From: Akkermansiaceae bacterium UBA5688 | GTDB lineage: Bacteria > Verrucomicrobiota > Verrucomicrobiia > Verrucomicrobiales > Akkermansiaceae | Length of the DNA stretch: 8,200 nt | Reading direction: 5' to 3' | Assembly (NCBI GenBank): GCA_002420315.1 | Contig: DIHU01000254.1 | Location: forward strand, 1-8,200 | Shown: positions 1 to 5,823 of the stretch, piece by piece | How the letters are laid out: each line of letters starts with the position of its first letter | How positions within the stretch are numbered: the first letter of the stretch is position 1 | The notes under the pieces: model-generated | Database searches by the model: none | What the model saw: only the letters and a program-made list of their open reading frames with translations | What the model was told of the DNA's origin: nothing | Translations under genes and position numbers: made by a program

Positions 1-271
1 AGCGCGATCTGAGTGAATCCCATACCTCGCAGAGGATATGAAAAAAATGAATGAAGTGGTCTGAACCTGAGAAGGTGTAAGATTTAAAACAGCGGTTCAT
101 TTTAGCTCTTTCGAGGAATCGTATGGAAAAGAGACCCATTAATCTCAATATCTCCACGTCAAATCAATAACTTCATACAATATATGTAATGCTGAGTTTT
201 ATCCATGCCTCGGTTAGAAGAGTAAGTGAGCGCCTAGCCCCCATCAATCAACAACTAACCGGAGCCCACGA
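1..271. other. Region downstream of acpS without a supported gene
   Basis: No convincing coding sequence was found. On the minus strand a frame starting at ATG 139 (or GTG 157) stays open to the left edge, but its product, rich in Phe, His and Cys, resembles nothing I know. On the plus strand the frame beginning at base 3 stops at 39-41. A 7-bp inverted repeat, CGGTTAG at 211-217 and CTAACCG at 255-261, lies just downstream of the acpS stop. Its 37-nt loop and the lack of a T-tract make it a poor intrinsic terminator. No clear terminator for the purH-pdxJ-acpS operon was seen. Confidence 0.5.
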
Positions 272-655
272 TCAGCTAGCCATAATCACGGCATTTGCAG
301 CGGCGTATTCCTTTGAATGCGTTAAACTCACCATCACTTGGGACACCTTCTTTTCCTTGGCCTTTATTGCTGCAGCACCCCTTAATTGAACTTCTGGTTC
401 ACCGCTCGGTTTCTTTAAAATTTCCATATCAAGCCAGCTAACCTCCCTTCCGATTCCTGTCCCAAAAGCCTTTGAAATCGCCTCTTTTGCCGCAAATCTC
501 GCCGCGTAATGCATTTCCGGCCTTTTTTGCCGCTCACAATAAGCCCGCTCTTTATCGGTAAAGATTCGAGCTAAGAATTTATCACCAAATTCCTCCATCG
601 AGGAAAAGATCCGGGAGATTTCCACAACATCTATACCTATCCCTACTAAATCCAT
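272..655 (-). CDS. acpS: Holo-[acyl-carrier-protein] synthase (4'-phosphopantetheinyl transferase AcpS)
   Basis: AcpS moves the 4'-phosphopantetheine arm of coenzyme A onto a serine of apo-ACP, giving the holo-ACP needed for fatty acid synthesis. It is a cytosolic, usually trimeric, Mg-dependent enzyme. The 127-residue length is typical. The N-terminal motif GIGIDVVEISRI (residues 5-16) contains the metal ligand Asp9. The second signature, FAAKEAISKAFG (54-65), supplies Glu58 and Lys62. The C-terminal SLTHS strand (110-114) is also present. The start ATG sits 4 nt after the pdxJ stop, so the gene is surely the last of the purH-pdxJ-acpS operon. The pdxJ-acpS pairing is also seen in Escherichia coli. 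No strong Shine-Dalgarno sequence precedes it, so translation probably depends on coupling with pdxJ. Nothing is missing or broken. Confidence 0.96.
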   Translation of the reverse strand: MDLVGIGIDVVEISRIFSSMEEFGDKFLARIFTDKERAYCERQKRPEMHYAARFAAKEAISKAFGTGIGREVSWLDMEILKKPSGEPEVQLRGAAAIKAKEKKVSQVMVSLTHSKEYAAANAVIMAS

Positions 656-659
656 TATA

Positions 660-1409
660 TCAACTTTGGGGATATCCCTGCATAGCGACCTTCATCTCGT
701 TTACCGCCGCTCTAATCCCTATAAAAAGACCACGAGAAATTAAGGTGTGCCCAACATTAAACTCTTTTAAGTTTTTTACTGAAAAAAGGTCTTTAACGTT
801 TTCCAGATGAATACCGTGTCCCGCATTGACTTGTAACCCTAAAGAGGATCCTAGGTCTGAACCTACTCGCAAGCGCTTAATTTCGGATTCGTGTTTTTCT
901 CCAGTCGTTAAAGCAAAAGCTCCGGTGTGTAATTCAATCATTTCTGCCCCGATATCTGCGGCCGCTTTAATCTGATCCTCTTCTGAATCGATAAACAAGC
1001 TCACCTGAATCCCTAGACTTTGAAGCGTAGCGATTGTTTTTCGTAAAGACTTCTGATTATTGACCACATCAAGCCCCCCTTCGGTCGTAACCTCCTCTCG
1101 TTTTTCTGGAACCAAACAGGCAAAATCTGGTTTTAAATCGCAGGCGAATGCAACCATCTCAGCAGTATTAGCCAATTCAAGATTTAATGGTAAATCAATT
1201 TCCCGTCGAACCAGTCGCGCATCGTCATCCTGCATATGACGACGATCCTCACGGACGTGCAAAGTAATCGAGTCAGCTCCTCCAGCTTTTGCCTCGAGCG
1301 CCGCCTCGAGAATCGATGGCTCAAGGATTGGAGCATCTAGATTCATCGCGTATCGAGCTTGCCGAAGCGTGGCGACATGATCGATATTAACGCCAAGGAG
1401 GAGCGACAT
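660..1409 (-). CDS. pdxJ: Pyridoxine 5'-phosphate synthase PdxJ
   Basis: PdxJ condenses 3-amino-1-hydroxyacetone phosphate with 1-deoxy-xylulose 5-phosphate to form pyridoxine 5'-phosphate, the ring-closing step of the DXP-dependent vitamin B6 pathway. It is a cytosolic TIM barrel that forms an octamer. Visible signatures are GVNIDHVATLRQAR (6-19), TLHVREDRRH (49-58) with the probable catalytic His51, NLELA (76-80) with Glu78, the strongly conserved LVPEKREEVTTEGGLD (99-114), SLFID (137-141) and NAGHG (195-199) with His198. These match E. coli His45, Glu72 and His193 by motif. Compared with E. coli, the segment after LRQAR is about six residues longer (around 20-34), which I take as a lineage trait. 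The 249-residue length is normal. The gene lies 12 nt after purH and 4 nt before acpS; AAGAAA just before the ATG is the only Shine-Dalgarno-like element. Confidence 0.97.
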   Translation of the reverse strand: MSLLLGVNIDHVATLRQARYAMNLDAPILEPSILEAALEAKAGGADSITLHVREDRRHMQDDDARLVRREIDLPLNLELANTAEMVAFACDLKPDFACLVPEKREEVTTEGGLDVVNNQKSLRKTIATLQSLGIQVSLFIDSEEDQIKAAADIGAEMIELHTGAFALTTGEKHESEIKRLRVGSDLGSSLGLQVNAGHGIHLENVKDLFSVKNLKEFNVGHTLISRGLFIGIRAAVNEMKVAMQGYPQS

Positions 1410-1421
1410 TTTCTTAAGAAA
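1410..1421. repeat. 12-bp perfect palindrome filling the purH-pdxJ gap
   Basis: The whole gap between the purH stop and the pdxJ start reads TTTCTTAAGAAA, which equals its own reverse complement. On the minus strand the second half (AAGAAA) directly abuts the pdxJ ATG and is the only candidate ribosome-binding element, though it is very close to the start. A short hairpin here would be weak because it is entirely AT apart from two C-G pairs. Chance is a reasonable explanation. Confidence 0.6.
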
Positions 1422-2963
1422 TTAATGTTTAAAGTGCCTATACCCGGTAAACACCATGGCCATTCCGGCAGCATCGGCCGCAGCAATCACTTCCTCATCC
1501 CGAATTGACCCACCGGGCTGAATGCAAGCCGTCGCTCCGGCTTTGATAGCCGCGTCAAGGCCATCAGCAAACGGAAAAAGAGCATCGGAGGCTATGACGC
1601 TTCCTTTTAGCGAGAGGCTAGCTTCTTCAGCCTTCCAGACAGCAATCCGCGAAGAATCAACACGGCTCATTTGACCGGCGCCGATTCCAAGAGTGCGATC
1701 ACCCGAACTAAAGACAATTGCATTGGACTTCACATGCTTGACCACGCGCCAACCAAATCTCATCGCGGTCATTTCTGCCTCGGTTGGTGGACGTTTCGTC
1801 ACAACTTTAGACTCGAGGTCTTCGAGCCCCATAACGGTATGGTCCTTATCCATCACCATTAAACCACCAGGTGCGGGTCGAACGACGGAATCTCTCCGAA
1901 ATTTTTCATAACCGGGCTCTATTTTCATGAGACGTAAATTTTTTTTCTTTTGAAGAATTGCCCGCGCTCCAGGGTCGTAATCAGGAGCAATGATAACGTC
2001 CGTGAAAATCTCAGAAATCACTCTTGCCAGATCTTCGTTGATCGGACGATTACAGACGATCACCCCTCCAAACGGAGCCGACCGATCCGTTTCGAAAGCT
2101 TTTTGCCAAGCCACCCGAAGATCGTCATCTTGGCCAACTCCGCAAGGATTAGTATGTTTAAGAATCCCAACCGTTGACCGCTTGTAATCCAAAATAAGAT
2201 CCGCCGCAGCTTCGATATCAAGAATGTTAGTATAACTCAGTTCTTTGCCCTGTAACTGGGTAAAACACTCGCTGAAATCACCATAAATACGGGCCTTTTG
2301 GTGAGGGTTATCGCCATAGCGAAGATCACTCACTAATGGAAGATTAACTGAAAAACTACAAGCAGTCCCTTGATCACACTGACCCAAATAGTTGGAAATC
2401 GCAGCATCATAAGCCGAGGTTCGGCGAAAGACCTTGATAGCAAGCTCCTCTCGAAGCCGAAGAGTCGTATCACCATCATGCGCTTCCATTTCTTCTAAAA
2501 CCCTTCGATAGTCGGCGGGATCAGTCAGCACGGTAACCGCTGAGTAATTCTTGGAAGCACTGCGCAACATAGAAGGCCCGCCGATATCGATATTCTCTAT
2601 CGCCTCAGCTAACGAAACATTCTCCTTGGAAATAGTTTGCTCGAAAGGATAGAGATTTACAACGACGAGATCGATCGTCGGAATGTCATTCTTTTTACCT
2701 TGAGCAACATGGTCATCTGAATCACGCCTCTGAAGTAATCCACCGTGGATTTTTGGGTGAAGAGTTTTTAGCCGCCCCTCGAAGAGCTCGGGAGCACCAG
2801 TGTATTCAGCAACATCAGTTACCGGGAGCCCACCATCACGGAGAGCTTTAGCTGTCCCGCCCGTCGAGAGAAGCTCAACACCAAACCCCTCATGAAGGGA
2901 CTTAGCAAAACCAACCAATCCGGACTTGTCGGAAACCGAGAGGAGCGCACGTGCAATCGTCAT
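1422..2963 (-). CDS. purH: Bifunctional AICAR formyltransferase / IMP cyclohydrolase PurH
   Basis: PurH carries out the last two steps of de novo purine synthesis: AICAR plus 10-formyl-tetrahydrofolate gives FAICAR, which is then closed to IMP. It is a cytosolic homodimer. The N-terminal IMP cyclohydrolase (MGS-like) domain shows SVSDKSGL (9-16), LSTGGTAK (32-39) and GRLKTLHPKIHGG (63-75), with Lys66 in the position of the family's cyclohydrolase lysine. The C-terminal transformylase domain shows RYGDNPHQ (215-222) and the catalytic KHTNPCG motif, with Lys269 and His270. Further on come GAGQMSRVDS, SDALFPFADG and the usual C-terminal GYRHFKH. At 513 residues it is full length. It is the first gene of the minus-strand operon with pdxJ and acpS and is transcribed divergently from the Bat-type operon. 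No clear Shine-Dalgarno sequence lies before its ATG. An A8 run (plus-strand T8 at 1939-1946) falls inside the gene without breaking the frame. Confidence 0.98.
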   Translation of the reverse strand: MTIARALLSVSDKSGLVGFAKSLHEGFGVELLSTGGTAKALRDGGLPVTDVAEYTGAPELFEGRLKTLHPKIHGGLLQRRDSDDHVAQGKKNDIPTIDLVVVNLYPFEQTISKENVSLAEAIENIDIGGPSMLRSASKNYSAVTVLTDPADYRRVLEEMEAHDGDTTLRLREELAIKVFRRTSAYDAAISNYLGQCDQGTACSFSVNLPLVSDLRYGDNPHQKARIYGDFSECFTQLQGKELSYTNILDIEAAADLILDYKRSTVGILKHTNPCGVGQDDDLRVAWQKAFETDRSAPFGGVIVCNRPINEDLARVISEIFTDVIIAPDYDPGARAILQKKKNLRLMKIEPGYEKFRRDSVVRPAPGGLMVMDKDHTVMGLEDLESKVVTKRPPTEAEMTAMRFGWRVVKHVKSNAIVFSSGDRTLGIGAGQMSRVDSSRIAVWKAEEASLSLKGSVIASDALFPFADGLDAAIKAGATACIQPGGSIRDEEVIAAADAAGMAMVFTGYRHFKH

Positions 2964-3137
2964 AGATTTGAATGTGTTTGGAGACTTAAATAACCCCTAC
3001 GAGGGCTAGGCTACCTCAGGTCTCCGGGCAAGGGTAATATGGAGCAATGAATGTGAATAACTATCCAGGTCCCCCTACTTTTCGGATGAAATTTACGTTC
3101 CCCTTTTTGATTTCAATTACTAAAATTCAGCTGATCA
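2964..3137. promoter_or_regulatory. Divergent intergenic region between purH and the DUF58/Bat operon
   Basis: This 174-nt stretch separates two operons that run away from each other, so it should carry both promoters and any shared control site. It contains no gene. I could not identify a convincing promoter for purH: AT-rich patches on the minus strand at about 2985-2996 and 3035-3040 have no good -35 partner. A short inverted repeat, ACCTCAGGT, lies at 3013-3021, and related bases (CCAGGT) recur at 3065-3070. I recognise no purine-repressor operator. The regional role is inferred from layout alone. Confidence 0.6.
3121..3126 (+). promoter_or_regulatory. Possible -10 element of the DUF58/Bat operon
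   Basis: TAAAAT matches the sigma-70 -10 consensus TATAAT at five of six positions. No good -35 box lies 16-18 bp upstream; TTCCCC at 3098-3103 is poor. If it is real, transcription would begin only a few bases before the ATG at 3138, giving a near-leaderless message. That would fit the absence of a Shine-Dalgarno sequence. AT-rich sequence can give such a match by chance. Confidence 0.22.
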
Positions 3138-4028
3138 ATGGATGAAGGAGAGAGTATCGAAGAAATCATGCGTCGAGTTAGACGGCTTGAAATCCGGGCA
3201 CGCCGCCTTGCTCAGGAAGTTTTCTCGGGAGACTATCACTCATCATTTCGTGGGCAGGGTCTTGATTTCGATGAGTTCCGAGAATACCAACCGGGCGACG
3301 AAATCCGGTTCATCGACTGGAATGTCACTGCCCGAATGGGAAGCCCCTTCATTCGAAAATTTCGTGAAGAGCGCGAACTATCGGTGATTCTCGCAGTGGA
3401 TATCTCGGGTTCAACCGATTACGGTAGCGATTATCTTAGCAAGCGCGAACGCGCGGCCGAAATCGCAGCACTTCTTGGTTTTAGCGCGCGATATAACGGC
3501 GACAAAGTCGGACTTCTTCTTTTTGCAGAACAGCCAGTTCTCTATCTGCCACCCGGAAAAGGAGGGCGCTCAGTATTAAGAGCGGTAAGGGAAATCTTAA
3601 CTGCCAAACCGCCTAAACCGGGGACTTCAATCGCCGAAGCTTCGAAGTTTCTTCTCAAAACCCTCAAACGAAAAGGTCTGATCTTCTTCATTTCAGACTT
3701 CGTGGATTGGGGCTTCGAACGACCTTTAGGATGCCTTGCACGTCAACATGATGTCATTGCCCTTCCGATTTTCGATCCTCTCGAAAAAAAGATCCCCGAT
3801 GTCGGCAAAGTTTATCTCCGCGATCCTGAAAGCGGCCATGAAATATTAGTAAATACCTCAAACAGTAACACGCGTATGGGACTCTCGAAACTCTCCAAAA
3901 GATATCGGGAGGGACTTGCTTCGTTCTTTAAGAAGCATGGGATTGATAGCGCTCAAATTTCCACCAAGGATGATTATATTGCCGATCTCCATAAACTTTT
4001 TCAGCGCCGAGTACTTCGTAGACGATAA
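3138..4028 (+). CDS. DUF58 family protein with a VWA-like fold, first gene of the Bat-type operon
   Basis: DUF58 proteins accompany MoxR-type AAA+ ATPases and Bat VWA proteins. Their exact role is unknown; they are thought to act as VWA-type adaptors on the cytoplasmic side. The family core is clear: RRLEIRARRLAQEVFSGDYHS (residues 15-35), then FDEFREYQPGDEIRFIDW (44-61) and TARMGSPFIRKFREERE (64-80). The next strand carries a VWA metal site, DISGS (Asp88, Ser90, Ser92). A GTS segment (around 157) and Asp187 in FFISDF complete the usual metal-site pattern. No membrane segment or signal peptide is visible, so it is probably cytoplasmic. At 296 residues it has normal length. The start at 3138 is preferred; Met11 (3168) is an in-frame alternative, and neither has a well-placed Shine-Dalgarno sequence. 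The next gene begins 2 nt after the stop. A moxR gene usually sits just upstream but is absent here. Confidence 0.92.
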   Translation: MDEGESIEEIMRRVRRLEIRARRLAQEVFSGDYHSSFRGQGLDFDEFREYQPGDEIRFIDWNVTARMGSPFIRKFREERELSVILAVDISGSTDYGSDYLSKRERAAEIAALLGFSARYNGDKVGLLLFAEQPVLYLPPGKGGRSVLRAVREILTAKPPKPGTSIAEASKFLLKTLKRKGLIFFISDFVDWGFERPLGCLARQHDVIALPIFDPLEKKIPDVGKVYLRDPESGHEILVNTSNSNTRMGLSKLSKRYREGLASFFKKHGIDSAQISTKDDYIADLHKLFQRRVLRRR

Positions 4029-4030
4029 TT

Positions 4031-4798
4031 ATGGATTCCAATAATCCAGCTACCCTTCAACACGGCATACCAGATCCAGAAACCTATTTGCCGGAGACTC
4101 CGGATTGGTTTCTGTGGTTTCTTATTTTTGGGGTAATCCTAACAATCCTTGCGATCTGGTGGTTAATTCGCCTCCTGTTTACGGAACCTAAAAAAACAAA
4201 ACTAATCTCAAATCTCGATTTTTTCACACCTGCGATGAGCGTTCTTGATTCGCTTGAAGCGGAAGCTAACGAGAGATTAATTTCAGAGATCGCAGCCGAG
4301 GCTTCATTGGCTATCCGGACCTATCTAGCGGGAGCTCAGGCAGAGCCTGCGCTTTACGAAACAGTCGAGGAGTTTCACGCCCGACAAACTATACTTCCAG
4401 CTGATGCCAACCACGTGCTAAACCGTTTGAGCGATGTGAAGTATGATAAGTCTAAAATCGATCAAACCATTTCCTCTAAATTGATTGACGAGTCACGAGT
4501 ATGCCTCACTAAACTTCGTCGGTTCACGCCAACTAAAGATAAAGAAAGCGATCAATTACCAATTTTGCCTGAGACCGAATCAGCAGGCTGGATCCACCGA
4601 ACTTTTGCGAGACGAACTTTGGCAGCTTTTCCTTTCGGCGTGATCCTTGCACTCGGAGGATTGATGGGCAGCACCTACAAAAGTCGTGGCGCAGGCAATG
4701 AACTCCAAGGGAATGCCTTGGTCTGGGTCGGACTCTCGATCAGTGCCACAGCTCTTATCGCCTTCCTTCTTGTCCGTTCTTCGCAGAAACAATCATGA
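4031..4798 (+). CDS. DUF4381-like membrane protein of the Bat-type operon with two extra C-terminal helices
   Basis: The position between the DUF58 gene and batA, together with the layout, points to the small DUF4381-like membrane proteins found in these operons; their biochemical role is unknown. The N-terminus has a Pro-rich lead-in (PDPETYLPETPDW, 14-26) followed by a membrane helix at about 26-50. The soluble part (about 60-165) shows the family pattern of a helix reading SLAIRTYL, a TVEEFHAR segment, a DVKYDKSKID segment and a final helix SRVCLTKLRRF. Unlike the usual one-helix form of roughly 150-170 residues, this 255-residue protein continues with two more hydrophobic segments at about 198-214 and 229-248, ending in a charged tail. 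Its stop overlaps the batA start by 4 nt (ATGA), implying coupled translation. The family assignment is by pattern and context and is moderately secure. Confidence 0.75.
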   Translation: MDSNNPATLQHGIPDPETYLPETPDWFLWFLIFGVILTILAIWWLIRLLFTEPKKTKLISNLDFFTPAMSVLDSLEAEANERLISEIAAEASLAIRTYLAGAQAEPALYETVEEFHARQTILPADANHVLNRLSDVKYDKSKIDQTISSKLIDESRVCLTKLRRFTPTKDKESDQLPILPETESAGWIHRTFARRTLAAFPFGVILALGGLMGSTYKSRGAGNELQGNALVWVGLSISATALIAFLLVRSSQKQS

Positions 4799-5823
4799 GC
4801 TTTTTTGATAATTATGATTTAGCAGAACCATGGTGGCTTTTGCTTCTTCTTGTTGTTCCACTGCTCATGTATCTTGCCTATCGCCAAGGTTCTCGCAGTT
4901 GGCTCATATATCCAACCTTGAGAGTATTAAGCACACTCGGGCTGAAACCTAAAGACCGGCCCTTTCAGTACGCGCCCTTAATTCTCCCACTCATGCTAAT
5001 CCCCGCGATTATTGGACTTGCCCGGCCACAAGAAACAAGGAGCCGGACCTCTCGAACAGCAAGTGGGATTGATATCCTCATCGCACTTGATGTTTCCTAC
5101 TCGATGTCGACAGCCGACTTTTACGAATCTGACAAAGGGATGCGGCGCCCCCAACTCAGAATTAATGCAGCTAAAAAAATTATTACCGAATTCATTGATC
5201 GCCGACCAGATGATCGAATCGGAATTGTAAGCTTCGCAGCTCGCCCATACACGGTCGCCCCAATTACCCTCGATCATCAAATTCTTGAATATACCTTACG
5301 AGACGTCGCTCTTGTTAAGGACCGGACAGAGGGTGGTACTGCTATCGGCAGCGCCATTGTGGCAGCAGGCGATCGCCTGGAAACACTCGCCAGAGAGACT
5401 GAAAAAAAAGACCCGAAGAGCATAAGCAAAGTAATAGTTCTAGTGACCGACGGCGCCAGCAACTCGGGACAACTCTCACCGATTGAAGCAGCGGGCTTAG
5501 TAGCTGAACTCGGTATTAAAGTTTACCCAGTAGGAATCGGAACTCCCCAAGGCCGAATTCGAGGAGTTAATACCGGGCAAGAATTTGACACTGAAACCCT
5601 AAAGGAAATCGCTAAGATCACGGGAGGAGATTACTACCGTGCGCGCGATTACTTGGGCCTAAGAGAAGCTTTCAAGAGCATCGACGACCTTGAAAAAATT
5701 GAGATCGAACGTAAGAGCTGGATTATACGAAAAGAGCTCTACTTCTGGTTTGTTGGGGCATCGGCCCTTCTTATTTTTGGCTATCTTTCCTTTTCAGCAC
5801 TCAACCCACCAGCGATGCCATGA
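4795..5823 (+). CDS. batA: BatA-type membrane-anchored VWA domain protein
   Basis: BatA proteins are membrane-anchored VWA proteins of the Bat (Bacteroides aerotolerance) operons, linked to stress tolerance or envelope function and thought to work with BatB and a MoxR ATPase. The topology is classic: a first helix at about 12-29 after the motif AEPWW, a second at about 59-76 ending in GLARPQE, a large VWA domain (about 92-300), and a C-terminal helix at about 314-336. The metal site is complete: DVSYS (Asp99, Ser101, Ser103), Thr182 in EGGTAIG, and Asp219 in LVTDG. RRPDDRIGIVSFAARPYTVAPITLDH is the typical second strand region. At 342 residues it has the family's usual length. It overlaps the gene before and the gene after by 4 nt each (ATGA), so translation is probably coupled. 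No Shine-Dalgarno sequence is visible. An A8 run at 5402-5409 does not disturb the frame. Confidence 0.93.
   Translation: MSFFDNYDLAEPWWLLLLLVVPLLMYLAYRQGSRSWLIYPTLRVLSTLGLKPKDRPFQYAPLILPLMLIPAIIGLARPQETRSRTSRTASGIDILIALDVSYSMSTADFYESDKGMRRPQLRINAAKKIITEFIDRRPDDRIGIVSFAARPYTVAPITLDHQILEYTLRDVALVKDRTEGGTAIGSAIVAAGDRLETLARETEKKDPKSISKVIVLVTDGASNSGQLSPIEAAGLVAELGIKVYPVGIGTPQGRIRGVNTGQEFDTETLKEIAKITGGDYYRARDYLGLREAFKSIDDLEKIEIERKSWIIRKELYFWFVGASALLIFGYLSFSALNPPAMP

Noticed and set aside
1..157. Minus-strand open frame running off the left edge (ATG at 139 or GTG at 157)
   Set aside because: Only about 46-52 codons are visible, the product has no recognisable motif, its composition (many Phe, His, Cys) is unlike the neighbours, and no ribosome-binding site is seen. 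It could still be the start of a real gene outside the window.
211..261. Inverted repeat CGGTTAG / CTAACCG as a terminator for the acpS operon
   Set aside because: The arms are only 7 bp, the loop is 37 nt, and no T-tract follows on the minus strand.
189..389. Plus-strand open frame of 66 codons overlapping the end of acpS
   Set aside because: It lies largely antisense to the well-supported acpS gene and its product resembles no family.
1671..2187. Several plus-strand open frames of 63-75 codons antisense to purH
   Set aside because: purH is complete and strongly supported; these frames have no motif or start signal and are mirror frames of it.
4580..5462. Minus-strand open frames opposite the DUF4381-like gene and batA
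   Set aside because: They are antisense to intact genes with clear domains and show no family features.
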